A DNA stretch of 64,000 bases from JBCCFC01 sp965213595 (GTDB taxonomy: Bacteria; Chloroflexota; Anaerolineae; Caldilineales; Caldilineaceae): contig CBDBZO010000002.1 in the NCBI GenBank assembly GCA_965213595.1, forward strand, positions 1-64,000, given 5' to 3'. The notes below the pieces were generated by a model that ran no database searches, was not told the DNA's origin, and saw only the letters and a list, made by a program, of their open reading frames with translations. Shown piece by piece: positions 1 to 9,289 of this stretch. The translations under genes and the position numbers were made by a program. Each line of letters starts with the position of its first letter. Position 1 is the stretch's first letter.

Positions 1-1
1 C

Positions 2-741
2 AGCGAGAGCTTCGCCTTCCGCTCCTACATCGGCGTCGGCGACGCGGGCGCGATCGACCCGCTGCGCAGCCAGCTCGTGCGCCGCTTTGGCGAGCGCCAC
101 GACAAGTTTGAGCTCTCGCCGCCGGGCGGCACGGAGTTTGTGCTGCTCAACTACCCGCCCACGCCCGTTGATCCGTACGCTTCGCCGCGCACGGCGGAGA
201 ACATCAGCAGCGGCGGCAGCGGAACGTACCGCTTTGGCCGCGTCGGCGACAACACGCTCTCGGTCGATCACGTCAACTCGATGCTGCTGCCGCTCTACGG
301 CCAGTACCAGGATGTGGACCAGGGCGGTGGCGAATACCTCAACTTTTTCGGCAATGCCAATCGACTGGCTGCGCCCGAATACTTTGTCCCCGTTGGCGTG
401 AATTACGATCCGTGTATGCAAAGCGGCAGCTGCCCCGGCAGCCTGCTGGACGAAATCTTCAGCGCCGAGATGGAGATGACGCTCTACTACTACAGCGTTC
501 GCCGCGTGGCAACGGGGCTGAACCAGGTGCCGCTGCGGGCGGTTGGCGACGGCTTTGGGCGCGCGGTCGCGAGCGCCGCGCCCGTGCAGCAGACGATCCC
601 CGCCCAGCGCGACAACCCGTCTACCTGCCGCTGATCGTTGGCCCGCCCGTCGATGTCGAGCCGGACGAGCCCGGCGCCGACTGTCCCTGCGGCTGGTTTA
701 CCGAGGATGGGCGGATGGTGGATTTTGTGCCGGGCGATTGA
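2..741 (+). CDS. 3' part of an unrecognised protein with LPLI motif, frameshifted near the end
   Basis: Reading frame is open from the window edge, so the N-terminus is missing. The frame stops at 632-634, but the next frame continues with PVYLPLIVGPP and a Cys-containing tail (CPCGWF) to a stop at 739-741. Adding one C to the CCC run at 616-618 joins the two frames smoothly, so this is either a real one-base deletion or a sequencing error. The YLPLI motif matches motifs in five other exported proteins of this window, which suggests a surface or secreted protein. The body of the protein (two Cys in CMQSGSC near 415-435, many Gly/Asn) matches no family I recognise. Confidence 0.6.
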
Positions 742-766
742 TGAATCGACTTGGCGGGTTGGGGGA

Positions 767-1052
767 TTTTAACGCGGAGAGCGCCGAGACAGAGGCGCGG
801 AGAGCCGCAGAGACAGATGAGAAGCGATTTTGCGATCAGGCTGGACGCAGTGTCGCGCAAGCGAAATCGTCTCTTTAGACCATTCCAGAAAGTTAAGTAT
901 ACCGCGTCCCCGGCACGCGCCACACGTAGCTTCGTCGTTCCAGTCGCTTCTGGCGCGTGCCGGGGACGCTGCCCAATCGAGCACCTATTTTCTTGGATTG
1001 GCTTTAGTCTCCGCGGTCCTCTGCGTCTTCTCTGTGGCTCTCCGCGTTAAAG
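767..1052. repeat. Nested palindromic repeat
   Basis: Outer arms at about 767-816 (TTTTAACGCGGAGAGCG...) and 1007-1052 (reverse complement, ...CTCTCCGCGTTAAAG) are imperfect inverted repeats. Inside them lies a second, perfect palindrome with 19-bp arms at 904-922 and 951-969 (GCGTCCCCGGCACGCGCCA and its complement). The same outer family recurs at 45867-46085 with a different insert. Nothing coding is convincing here; the open frame upstream of fdhD through this block is an artefact. Confidence 0.8.
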
Positions 1053-1069
1053 CTCTTCTACCTCTAATT

Positions 1070-1963
1070 GTGTACAAGCTAGACAATCAAGATTCCACGA
1101 AGCCACACCATGCGCCAACCCAACCGCGTCAAGCAACGCATCCCACCTTCGACGCCGCCAGCGGCACGCTCCGCCGCAAGACGGATATCCTCGCCGGGGA
1201 GGAGCCGCTGGAGATTGTGCTGCGCGCTCAAAATGGCGAGCAGCGCACCGTCGCCATCACCATGCGCACGCCGGGCAATGATTACGAGCTGGCCGCGGGC
1301 TTTCTCTTCGCCGAGGGCATCGTCGCCGAGAAGCGCGACATCACGCAGATGACCTACTGCGTGGGCAGCGAGCGCGACCAGCAGCAGTACAACTCGCTGC
1401 AGGTGTCGCTCGCCCGCCCCTCCTTGCCCGACCTCGCGACGCTCGACCGCCACTTTGTCACCAACTCCGCCTGTGGCCTCTGCGGCAGCGCCATGCTGGA
1501 TGACCTCGCCGCGCGTCAACAGCCCGTTTCGTCGACGCTCACCGTTGACCCGCAAACGATCCTGTCGCTGCCCGCCGCCCTGCGCGAGAGCCAGCGCCTC
1601 TTCGCCGATACCGGCGGCCTCCACGCCGCCGCTCTCTTCGACCGCCACGGCGCGCTGCTCGCCGCCCGCGAGGACATCGGTCGCCACAACGCGCTGGACA
1701 AGCTGCTCGGCTGGGGCCTGCTCCAAAAGCAGCTGCCCTTCGAGGACAAAATCATCCTGATGAGCAGCCGGGCGAGCTATGAACTGGTGCAAAAGTGCGT
1801 GGTCGCGCGCGCGCCGGTGCTCTGTGCCGTCTCCGCGGCGAGCAGCCTCGCGGTCGAGACGGCAGAGCGCTTTGGGGTGACGCTGGTGGGGTTTTTGCGA
1901 GAAGGTCGCTTCAATTTGTATAGTGAAGCAGAGCGAATTCTGACAAAGATAGCGGCGTCATGA
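1070..1963 (+). CDS. fdhD: FdhD, formate dehydrogenase accessory sulfurtransferase
   Basis: FdhD carries sulfur from the IscS-type desulfurase to the bis-MGD molybdenum cofactor of formate dehydrogenase in the cytoplasm. The family signature is visible: the CGxC sulfur-transfer motif (C135-G-L-C138, in NSACGLCG), DIGRHNALDK and the C-terminal FLREGRFNLY block. From the GTG at 1070 the protein is 297 residues, close to the family size; the frame is open further upstream, but that part runs through an intergenic palindrome and is not protein-like. No formate dehydrogenase gene is in the window. The TGA overlaps the ATG of the brnT remnant (ATGA at 1960-1963). Confidence 0.93.
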   Translation: MYKLDNQDSTKPHHAPTQPRQATHPTFDAASGTLRRKTDILAGEEPLEIVLRAQNGEQRTVAITMRTPGNDYELAAGFLFAEGIVAEKRDITQMTYCVGSERDQQQYNSLQVSLARPSLPDLATLDRHFVTNSACGLCGSAMLDDLAARQQPVSSTLTVDPQTILSLPAALRESQRLFADTGGLHAAALFDRHGALLAAREDIGRHNALDKLLGWGLLQKQLPFEDKIILMSSRASYELVQKCVVARAPVLCAVSAASSLAVETAERFGVTLVGFLREGRFNLYSEAERILTKIAAS

Positions 1964-2241
1964 TAGAATTTGAGTGGGATCCTCAAAAGCGCGGCTGAAT
2001 TGGCAACGACATCACGTGGCTTTCGAAGAAGCGCAGGAAGCATTTTTGACCGGCAAGCTGTTGAAATTTACGATGAGGGCCACTCGTGGAAGAGGCGCGT
2101 TATAATCTGATTGGGATGTCAAGCAGAGAGTTGCTATTTATTGTCTATTCTGAACCAGAAGAAGATGTCATTCGCATCATCTCGGCGCGGAAAGCGGAGC
2201 GAAAGCATCAGAGAAGCTATGAACGACAAAGATTTGGCTAA
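1960..2241 (+). pseudogene. brnT: Degraded BrnT-type toxin
   Basis: BrnT is an RNase toxin paired with the DNA-binding antitoxin BrnA. Family-specific pieces are all present but in shifting frames: MIEFEWDPQKR (frame of 1960), NWQRHHVAFEEAQEAF (1998 onward), AVEIYDEGHSW (2057 onward), then RYNLIGMSSRELLFIVYSE and VIRIISARKAERK up to the TAA at 2239-2241. Each change fits one lost base, so at least three single-base deletions lie within about 100 bp. That is too many for a sequencing slip, so the toxin is dead. The intact antitoxin follows, overlapping its tail. Confidence 0.85.
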
Positions 2242-2572
2242 AGAATTTATTGTGGATGTAACCGAAGAGGAATATCAAGCTGATTTGGCGCGTGGACTTA
2301 ATGACGACGAAGTTTTGCGTCCGGGACGCCATACGTTTCGACGCGGTGGTTTCTTAGAGCGCCACAACTTAACAGGCGAGCATGTAGATGAAGTGGCTAA
2401 AGTTCACCTTTCGGTTGAGCTGGATAAGGACGTCTTCGACTTTCTTCAGGAGCGGGTCGCTGAATCAAGCGATGTTTCATATGGCAGCCAAATTAATCAG
2501 TTGCTTCGTAAAGTTATGCGAGAAGCATCCGTCGAGTACAGCGCGTCGCACGTTGGCGAGGAAATAAATTAG
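2219..2572 (+). CDS. brnA: BrnA-type antitoxin
   Basis: A 117-residue protein starting at ATG 2219 (MNDKDLAKEF), inside the tail of the brnT remnant as usual for this module. The N-terminal half contains the BrnA-like EVLRPGRHTFRRG stretch; the C-terminal half (KVHLSVELDKDVFDFLQ...INQLLRKVMRE) has the ribbon-helix-helix DNA-binding pattern. In intact pairs BrnA neutralises BrnT and represses the operon. Here its partner is broken, so it is an orphan and may now act only as a regulator. The longer open frame from 2111 overlaps brnT sequence and is not the start. Confidence 0.8.
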   Translation: MNDKDLAKEFIVDVTEEEYQADLARGLNDDEVLRPGRHTFRRGGFLERHNLTGEHVDEVAKVHLSVELDKDVFDFLQERVAESSDVSYGSQINQLLRKVMREASVEYSASHVGEEIN

Positions 2573-2728
2573 CAAGCGAGTGTCCAACAAAACGTCTCAG
2601 GTTGCCCGAGTTCGTGTCCAAGCCCAACTGCTCGACGGCGCGCACCCGGAGCGCTACGCTACGCGCCCGGCTGCGTCGGGCCGCGTCGAGCCGCTGCCAA
2701 CAGGTAACAATATAGAGGAGCATTTAGC

Positions 2729-3424
2729 ATGACCCAACTTGCCCTCGTCACCGGAGCCAATCGCGGCATTGGCCTCGAAGTTTGTCGACAGCTCGCGCAG
2801 CAGGGCTACACCGTGCTGCTTGGCGCGCGCGATCTCGCAAAAGGGAAAGATGCCGCAGAGTCGTTGAAGAACGAAGACCTGGACGTGCGCGCCATCGAGG
2901 TCGACGTGGCCGACATCGGGAGCATCGAGCGTGCTGTGCGGCAGGTCGACGATGAATTTGGTCGGCTCGATGTGCTGGTCAACAACGCGGCGATTCTCTA
3001 CGATACTTTTCAGAGCGCCGTCGATGCCGACCTTGACGTGGTGAAGGAAGCGCTGGAGACCAACACCTTTGGCCCGTGGCGCATGGTGCAGGCCTTCCTG
3101 CCGCTGCTGCGCAAAGGCACGCACCAGCGCATCGTCAACGTCTCCAGCGAGGGCGGATCGCTGGCGAGCATGGGCGGGGGCACGCCCGCCTACAGCACCT
3201 CCAAGGCCGCGCTCAACGCGCTGACGCGGATGCTCGCCGCCGAACTGAAACCGGACGGCATTTTGGTCAACTCAATCTGCCCCGGCTGGGTCGCCACGGA
3301 GATGGGCGGCAGCGGCGGGCGGCCCGTTCGCGACGGCGCGGCCAGCGTCGTCTGGGGCGTTACGATTCCGGACGATGGGCCGACGGGTGGCTTCTTCCGC
3401 GATGGAAAATCGCTAAACTGGTAG
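2729..3424 (+). CDS. Short-chain dehydrogenase/reductase
   Basis: Classical SDR of 231 residues, NAD(P)-dependent. Visible motifs: cofactor loop TGANRGIG at residues 8-15, NNA near 85-87, catalytic Ser139/140, and YxxxK at Tyr155/Lys159, followed by PGWVATEM. The sequence resembles the carbonyl-reductase-like subgroup of SDRs, but the substrate cannot be read from the sequence. A GAGGAG ribosome site at about 2713-2718 supports the ATG. It stands alone, followed by a strong terminator. Confidence 0.9.
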   Translation: MTQLALVTGANRGIGLEVCRQLAQQGYTVLLGARDLAKGKDAAESLKNEDLDVRAIEVDVADIGSIERAVRQVDDEFGRLDVLVNNAAILYDTFQSAVDADLDVVKEALETNTFGPWRMVQAFLPLLRKGTHQRIVNVSSEGGSLASMGGGTPAYSTSKAALNALTRMLAAELKPDGILVNSICPGWVATEMGGSGGRPVRDGAASVVWGVTIPDDGPTGGFFRDGKSLNW

Positions 3425-3440
3425 TGTCCAGCTGGACGCA

Positions 3441-3486
3441 GTCGACACAAAAGCCGGAACCCGACGGTTCCGGCTTTTGTGTTGAC
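3441..3486 (+). terminator. Long hairpin terminator after the SDR
   Basis: Arms 3445-3461 and 3466-3482 pair perfectly around a CGAC loop, extended by four more pairs at 3441-3444/3483-3486. The stem includes an A-tract/T-tract pair (ACAAAAG/CTTTTGT), so it can act in both directions. The kinase start follows about 30 bp later. Confidence 0.8.
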
Positions 3487-3517
3487 TGCACCTCAAACTA
3501 CTTCTATACTTGAGGGT

Positions 3518-5041
3518 ATGGACAACCAAATCAAAAACTGCCGCGGCCTTACCGATCGCGACATCGACCTGATGTACCAAATCGAGCAGGGCTTGCCAAT
3601 CGTGGCGGACGTGAGCCGCGCGGACGTGCTGCTCTGCTGCCTGCTCTCGGACAGCAAAGCGCTTGTCGTGAGCCACGCCGTGCCGCGCTCGATCTCGTCG
3701 CTCTATCGGCAGGAGGCCGTGGGGCGCATCTTTACCGCGGACGAGCAGCCGCTGCTCTTTCGCACGCTGCGCGGGGGCAGTGGCGGCGTGCGGCGTAAGC
3801 AAATCCTCAGCAGCGGCGCGCCCGCCATCCAGGATGTCGACCCGATTCGCAACGCCGCGGGCGACGTGATTGGCGCGATGGTGATCGAATCCAACATGAT
3901 CGAGTACGAGCGCCACCGGCGGCGCGCGGCAAGCTTTCGGCGCGCGGTCGATTGGCTGCAGCAGATGGCGCGGCGCGGCGAAATCGAAAATGCCGAGTCG
4001 CTCAGCCGCTTCAACGCCTACGATGGCATCTACGTGGTGGACTACAATCGCCGGTTGGTCTACCTGAGCGGCATTGCGATCAACCTCTTTCGCTCAATTG
4101 GCCACATTGCGGACATGCGCGGCAAGCCGGCCAGGGCGCTGGAGGCGGCGGACGCACAGATTGTCGATCAGGCCTTTGATGCGCACTGCTGCGTCGAGGT
4201 GCGGCAGGAGACGGCGGAGGGGCGCGTGTGGGTGCGCACGGCGCTGCCGTTGCGTGCGCCGCGCCGCGTCTTTAGCCCGTCGCCGCTGCACCTGCCCTTT
4301 GTCGAGCTAAAGGGTAAAAATCGCAAGCTGCAGAAGGTGGACGCCGCGCTGGTGCTCGTCCACAACGCGACGGAGGCCGTGCAGAAGGAGCGCGAGCTCA
4401 ACGTCAAGTCGGCCATCATCCAGGAGGTGCATCACCGCGTTAAGAACAATCTGCAGACGATTGCCGCCATGTTGCGCATCCAGGCCCGCCGCAGCGACTC
4501 CGACGAGGCGCGCCAGCAGCTGACGGACGCCGTCAACCGCATCTTTAGCATGTCCGTGATCCACGAATTTTTGAGCCAGGACGAGCACCGGCCCATCAAC
4601 GTGCACAAGGTTTGCCAGCGGATTGCGGAACAGGTGGCGCAGGTCGCCGTGGGGCCGGAGCAGCAGGTGCGGATCGAGGTGCACGGCCCCAGCATTCACC
4701 TGCGCGCCGGCCAAGCCACGCCGACGGCGCTCGTGATGAACGAGCTGCTGCTCAACGCCGTCGAGCACGGGCTGCACGGCCGCACGCAGGGCTGCATCGA
4801 TATTCACCTGCGCGACCTGGGCGACGCCGTCCAAATCGAAGTCTGCGACGACGGCGACGGCCTGCCCGCAGGCTTCGACGCCAGCCAGAGCCGCAGCCTC
4901 GGCCTGCAAATCGTCCACACGCTGGTGACGGACGACCTCAAGGGCACGCTGCACTTGGAATCGATTGCGGGCGAGCATGCCGCCACGGGCACGCGCGCGC
5001 TGGTCACCTTTCCGAAGCGCTCGCTCAAGGTCGATGCGTGA
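3518..5041 (+). CDS. PdtaS-like sensor histidine kinase (GAF-PAS-HisKA_2)
   Basis: A soluble sensor kinase of 507 residues from ATG 3518 (GAGGG just upstream). The N-terminal about 150 residues resemble the GAF domain of PdtaS-type kinases, followed by a PAS-like region at about 160-280. The HisKA_2 H-box is VHHRVKNNLQT, with His305/His306 as the candidate phospho-acceptors. The ATPase domain shows MNELLLNAVEHG (N-box), CDDGDGLP (G1) and SLGLQIV (G2). No membrane segment. Kinases of this class usually signal to ANTAR-type RNA-binding regulators; none is next to it here. A terminator follows. Confidence 0.9.
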   Translation: MDNQIKNCRGLTDRDIDLMYQIEQGLPIVADVSRADVLLCCLLSDSKALVVSHAVPRSISSLYRQEAVGRIFTADEQPLLFRTLRGGSGGVRRKQILSSGAPAIQDVDPIRNAAGDVIGAMVIESNMIEYERHRRRAASFRRAVDWLQQMARRGEIENAESLSRFNAYDGIYVVDYNRRLVYLSGIAINLFRSIGHIADMRGKPARALEAADAQIVDQAFDAHCCVEVRQETAEGRVWVRTALPLRAPRRVFSPSPLHLPFVELKGKNRKLQKVDAALVLVHNATEAVQKERELNVKSAIIQEVHHRVKNNLQTIAAMLRIQARRSDSDEARQQLTDAVNRIFSMSVIHEFLSQDEHRPINVHKVCQRIAEQVAQVAVGPEQQVRIEVHGPSIHLRAGQATPTALVMNELLLNAVEHGLHGRTQGCIDIHLRDLGDAVQIEVCDDGDGLPAGFDASQSRSLGLQIVHTLVTDDLKGTLHLESIAGEHAATGTRALVTFPKRSLKVDA

Positions 5042-5107
5042 GAATGAAGGGGCTTGGCTGCCGCGCTTTGCGATGTGCCTGCTTTGGTTGGCAAGGGTGG
5101 GTTGTAC

Positions 5108-5150
5108 AAGAAAAGGCGGACTTCTTTGAAGAAGCCCGCCTTTTCTTTTT
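5108..5150 (+). terminator. Rho-independent terminator after the kinase
   Basis: Stem AAGAAAAGGCGG.../...CCGCCTTTTCTTT with an inner CTTC/GAAG extension and T-run, 65 bp after the kinase stop. Confidence 0.85.
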
Positions 5151-5261
5151 GGTTGCCGCTTGCCGCAAGCGCAACCCGTCTATCGTTAGAAACGGCAGTT
5201 AAAAGTTGAACAAGTGGGATCGGCAGGCGGCGTAGCCAGCTTCAGAGAAGGACTCAGTCTT

Positions 5262-5360
5262 TACCCCCCTCCCAGCCTCCCCCAACTTGGGGGAGGAGCC
5301 GATCCTTCGTCTGCCCAGTCGCAGCTCCCTCCCCACCCTGGGGAGGGCTGGGGAGGGGTG
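5262..5360. repeat. C-rich/G-rich palindromic repeat
   Basis: Within the 359-bp gap 5042-5400. A small perfect palindrome (CTCCCCCAACTTGGGGGAG, about 5277-5295) lies between larger arms ACCCCCCTCCCAGCC (5262-5276) and GGCTGGGGAGGGGT (about 5347-5360). A related hairpin occurs at 42319-42360. Apart from this and the terminator at 5108-5150 I see nothing in the gap. Confidence 0.65.
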
Positions 5361-5400
5361 GAACGTAGCCTTCTTGCTCAAGTTAATCAATTGCCATTCC

Positions 5401-8400
5401 TTAGCGCTGAACCAGCGGCAGATGAATGCGCGGCGTCATCATCAATTCGTCGACTCCATCGCTTGCTTCATCGTCGATCAGCTCCCCTTCGGGTGCGCCG
5501 TCGTCGATATCCTCGTCCTCGGCGTCCGCTGGCTCGCCTGCGTGAGCCGCATCATTCAGTTCCGCCGCCAACAGGCTGCTGGCGCTGACGCTGGCCGGGT
5601 TGCCAATGTGAATGCCGTCGACGCGCTTGGGCAGGCCGCGGTCGCCGCCGCTCCAGTAGAGGCTGAAGTTGCAGGCGGTGGTGTCGCCCAAGCTGGTGGG
5701 GGCGCAGATAAAGATGTCGTCGCCGTCGCCGCGGATGTTGTCGGGCTGGCTTTCGCGAATGCGGAAGTTGCCCTGTGTGGTGAGGTAGATTTCCCCATTC
5801 TCATCGACCCACGTGCCCCAAACGTCCTCGGCGCTGCGCGTCAGCTCCACGTCGGAGCCGTCGAAGTAGAGCGACCACGCGCCAGCCGTGTTGCCGCCCA
5901 GGCTGGTCGGCGTGAAGCGCAGCAGGTCTTCGTCGTTGCCGCGCACGCCGGGCACGCGGAACGAGCCAAGCGTGCTCAGCACAACGTCGCCGTTGGGCAG
6001 CACGTGCAGCGCGTCGATGTCTTCGCCGTTTGTGCTGAGGCCCACGTCCGAGCCGTCGAGGTAGAGCGCGAAGCTGCCGCTGGTGTTGGCCCCCAACGAG
6101 GCGGGCGTGAACCGGACGATATCCGAATCATCCACGACGCCGACGCCGGGAACGCGAGGCCGCGCATCGGAGCTGAGCAGCAGGCTGCCGTCGGGCAGGA
6201 AGGTGAAGGCGTTGACGTCAGCATAGATGCCCACGTCCGAGCCGTCAAAGATCATGCGCCAGGTGTCGGTGTCGGGGTCGTAGGCCAGGATATCCTCGTC
6301 GCGGAAGGCGACGCCGCCGACGCTGCCGTTGCCGTTGCTGCTGACGAGAATCGTGCTGCCGTCGCCGTCGTTGTCGTCGATGAAGAGCTGGATGTTGCGC
6401 GGATCGGGGCCCGCGCCGTTGCGCTGGAAGCCGACGCCGGGATCGCTGTAGGCCGGGTCGCCGCTGCTGACGACGTGGTTGACAAAGCCGACGTGTGGCC
6501 CCTCGATATCGCCGTCGTCCACGGCGGTAATGAGCACGGGCTGGGGCTGGTCCCAGTTAGCGGGTGTGAAGATCAGCGACGCTTTGTCCGCGGCGACCTG
6601 TGCATCGGGCTGAATCGCGACCGTGACGTCGGCGTTGGGCCGACTGCTGAGGCGCACGCTGTAGCCCGCCCTGCTGCCGTTGCCCTCGGTCACGTTGCTC
6701 ACGCCGGACGACTCCTTGATGATCACGCCGCCCATTTCTATCACAACCGGCTCTTCATAGTTGCCAAACTGAACCGGACGAACCTCGCCGTAGCGCAGGT
6801 CGCTCAGCAGCTGGCAGATGCGCCCGTCCTGCGCAATGGCGCTGTCGCCCGGCTCGCTGTTGATCCAGCCGTCGCGATCTTCCTCGCAGACGAGATGGTC
6901 CCGCCCCGGCGCCAAGCTGGTGTAGTTGGCGACGCCGTTGCCGTTGGTGCGCACCTCGCGCGGCTGAATCTGCGTGTAGCTCCCCGCGCCGTCGCTGACG
7001 TAGAGGAACATCTGCCAGCCTTCAAGAAACGGCTCGCCCTCGTCGCGCGCGCCGTTTTCGCTGTCGTCGCTGTATTTGGTGATCTGAATCTGCGGGCGGC
7101 GCTGGTTGAGGAAGGTGCAGGTCACACTTTCCAGACGCGCCACCTGAACGGTGACGGATGTGCCGTCGACGCTCGGCTCGTTTGCACCACCCTCGCAGGA
7201 AATGCTGACGTCCCAGTTGGCGGGCTTGTTCGTTTCGGTAACCGTAAACGTGCCGGCCTCGACGTTAAAGAGCTGCTCGCTGGGATGGGTGGCGTCGGCG
7301 GCATCGTTGTCGAGCGTGAACGGGCCGAGATCACCGTCAAACGTCCAGTCCAGGTTGGCCGCGCTCGGCAAAGCATTTTTAACAATCGTCAGCGTGGCGC
7401 GGTTGTCGTAGTTGCCAAAGAGCACGGGGCGGGTTTCGCCATAGCTCAAGCCGCTTACCGCCTGGCAAACGCGACCGTCCTGCACGATGGCGCTGTCGCC
7501 CGGCTGCGTATTGATCCAGCCGTCGCGATCTTCCTCGCAGACGAGGTACTCCAAATCCGGCGACAGGCTTGTGTAGTTGGCGACGCCGCTGCCGTTGGTG
7601 CGGACTTCGCGCGTTTGAATCTGCGTGTAGCCGCCAGCACCGTCGCTGACGTAGAGGAACATCTGCCAGCCTTCGAGACCGCGCTCGCCCTCGTCGCGCT
7701 CGCCGTTTTCGCTGTCGTCGCTGTACTTGGTGATCTGAATCTGCGGGCGGCGCTGGTTGAGGAAGGTGCAGGTCACCGCTTCGCCACGCTCGACGGGCAC
7801 GGTGACGGACGCGCCGTCGACGATTGCTGCGCCGTTCCCGCCTTCACAGGAGATGCTCACGTCCCAGTTGGCGGGCGCGTTGGTCTCGCTGATCGCATAG
7901 CTGCCGGGCGCAACGTCGAACGTCTGCCGGCTGGGGTGGGTGGCGTCGGCCTCGTCGGTGTCGAGGGTGAAGGGGCCGAGATCGCCGTCAAAGGCCCAGT
8001 CCAGATTTTTGGCATCGGGCACGGCGTTCTTGACAATCGTAAGCGTGCCGGTGCAGCGGTTGGCATTTTCGGGGTTGAAGCCGTGCGTGCCGCCCTTCTG
8101 GTTGTAGCTCACATCGTCGGTGCTGACAAACTTACGCAGCGTGTCCGGGTTGCCGTTTTGGAGCGGGATGTTCTCGAAGGTGCGCGCTTCGCCCTCGGCA
8201 AAGAAGCCCAGCTTTTGCAGCGGCTGCTCGCCCGCGACGTCGTAGCCCACAAACCCAGCGCCGCCGCTGTTGACAACCGTGAGCGTGAAGGTGTCGTTGA
8301 TCGGGCTGTAGCAGCTGCCAAACGAGGGCTGGGGCGGCGGCGGGGCCTGGTAGCCAACCGTCACGCCAACTTTGCTCTGTTCCTGGCTGTTGCTAAACGG

Positions 8401-8967
8401 GCCAGCCAATTCAAGCGTGCCCGCCAGCGCAAAGCCCTGGCTAAAGTCATAATCGGCGATTGTCCAGCTGTTGAAGCCGCTGCCGCCAAAGCTGCCCAGC
8501 GCGCTGCCGTCGAGCATCACGTCGTTGAAGGCCACGCTTGATCCATCATCGCGGCTCACCACGTCGATCTGCATCAGGTTGAGCTGGGCCGTGCCGTTGG
8601 CCTTGCGCGCGGCGACTTCCGCGCTCAAATTGGGATACTCAAGCACGTAGCTGCCGTTGGCGTTGTCGACGGTCAGCACGAGCTTGTCGGCAACGGAATC
8701 GAAGGTAACGGTGACGCTGTTGTCGCCGGTTGCCCACGCAATATCCTGCGCCGTGCGGTTGGCGGGATCGCCCGCGTCCTGTACGCCAAGATAAAGCTCC
8801 TGACCGCCCGTGTTGCCAAACGAGCGACCGCGCGCCTCAATTAGCGCTTCGTCGAAGGCCGCGCCGCCGGGCGTCACCGTTGGGTCGGCGGCGGCGGCGG
8901 CGTGGGTAAAGCCCAAGACGGCATACACACAATAGAGTAAAACAACGGACAAACAATACTTTTTCAT
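5401..8967 (-). CDS. Large exported repeat protein with C-terminal LPLV motif
   Basis: A 1188-residue protein with a clear signal peptide (MKKYCLSVVLLYC...AHAAAAA) and an AAAGGAG site upstream. Residues of about 300-740 are a tandem duplication of a unit of about 220 residues: each copy has LTIVKNA, TFDGDLGPFTLD, ANWDVSISCEGG, TCTFLNQRRPQIQITKYSDD, EGWQMFLYVSDGAG and DGWIN. These are typical of SpaA/SdrD-B-like immunoglobulin-type adhesin domains. The last 400 residues contain repeated blocks with FDGSDV(G/E), FTPTSLG and LPNGD, a bacterial beta-propeller-like pattern. An acidic linker (about 30 residues) precedes the end, RIHLPLVQR. Probably cell-surface; ligand unknown. Confidence 0.85.
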   Translation of the reverse strand: MKKYCLSVVLLYCVYAVLGFTHAAAAADPTVTPGGAAFDEALIEARGRSFGNTGGQELYLGVQDAGDPANRTAQDIAWATGDNSVTVTFDSVADKLVLTVDNANGSYVLEYPNLSAEVAARKANGTAQLNLMQIDVVSRDDGSSVAFNDVMLDGSALGSFGGSGFNSWTIADYDFSQGFALAGTLELAGPFSNSQEQSKVGVTVGYQAPPPPQPSFGSCYSPINDTFTLTVVNSGGAGFVGYDVAGEQPLQKLGFFAEGEARTFENIPLQNGNPDTLRKFVSTDDVSYNQKGGTHGFNPENANRCTGTLTIVKNAVPDAKNLDWAFDGDLGPFTLDTDEADATHPSRQTFDVAPGSYAISETNAPANWDVSISCEGGNGAAIVDGASVTVPVERGEAVTCTFLNQRRPQIQITKYSDDSENGERDEGERGLEGWQMFLYVSDGAGGYTQIQTREVRTNGSGVANYTSLSPDLEYLVCEEDRDGWINTQPGDSAIVQDGRVCQAVSGLSYGETRPVLFGNYDNRATLTIVKNALPSAANLDWTFDGDLGPFTLDNDAADATHPSEQLFNVEAGTFTVTETNKPANWDVSISCEGGANEPSVDGTSVTVQVARLESVTCTFLNQRRPQIQITKYSDDSENGARDEGEPFLEGWQMFLYVSDGAGSYTQIQPREVRTNGNGVANYTSLAPGRDHLVCEEDRDGWINSEPGDSAIAQDGRICQLLSDLRYGEVRPVQFGNYEEPVVIEMGGVIIKESSGVSNVTEGNGSRAGYSVRLSSRPNADVTVAIQPDAQVAADKASLIFTPANWDQPQPVLITAVDDGDIEGPHVGFVNHVVSSGDPAYSDPGVGFQRNGAGPDPRNIQLFIDDNDGDGSTILVSSNGNGSVGGVAFRDEDILAYDPDTDTWRMIFDGSDVGIYADVNAFTFLPDGSLLLSSDARPRVPGVGVVDDSDIVRFTPASLGANTSGSFALYLDGSDVGLSTNGEDIDALHVLPNGDVVLSTLGSFRVPGVRGNDEDLLRFTPTSLGGNTAGAWSLYFDGSDVELTRSAEDVWGTWVDENGEIYLTTQGNFRIRESQPDNIRGDGDDIFICAPTSLGDTTACNFSLYWSGGDRGLPKRVDGIHIGNPASVSASSLLAAELNDAAHAGEPADAEDEDIDDGAPEGELIDDEASDGVDELMMTPRIHLPLVQR

Positions 8968-9171
8968 AAACAGACTCCTTTTGCGCCAGGTGACGCAGTG
9001 TGCCGCGCCGCGATAATTCGAGGCGATGCGGCAATGGTGAATGGGCTACAGGATTTGGCGTGGGGCGAGGTAGGCGTGATGGGGAAGCAGTGTCGAGCTG
9101 CAGCAGGCGCGAGATGCACCTACTCCCGCAATCGACCAGTGGCGGGCAATCCTTCGACGGTACGGCGGAAA

Positions 9172-9233
9172 TACAGCAAAGCGCTGACGGCCCCGCGACG
9201 AAACACATGCGGGGCCGTCAGCGCTTTGCTGTA
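9172..9233 (-). terminator. 24-bp perfect hairpin between surface-protein genes
   Basis: Arms 9172-9195 and 9210-9233 pair perfectly over 24 bp (TACAGCAAAGCGCTGACGGC... and complement). It lies 57 bp beyond the stop of the subtilase gene and in the leader of the next gene, so it may end the first transcript. No other feature is seen in 8968-9289. Confidence 0.6.
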
Positions 9234-9289
9234 CCGGCTATCTTCCTGCCGGTGACGCGACGTTTGAATGGCGGATGTAAACAGATGCG

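Noticed and set aside
2573..2728. Possible coding remnant between brnA and the SDR
   Set aside because: Short open stretch without any recognisable pattern; could not be tied to a gene.
5287..8541. 1084-codon open frame on the plus strand
   Set aside because: Antisense shadow of the signal-peptide-bearing surface protein; composition is Ala/Val/Arg-rich with no domain.
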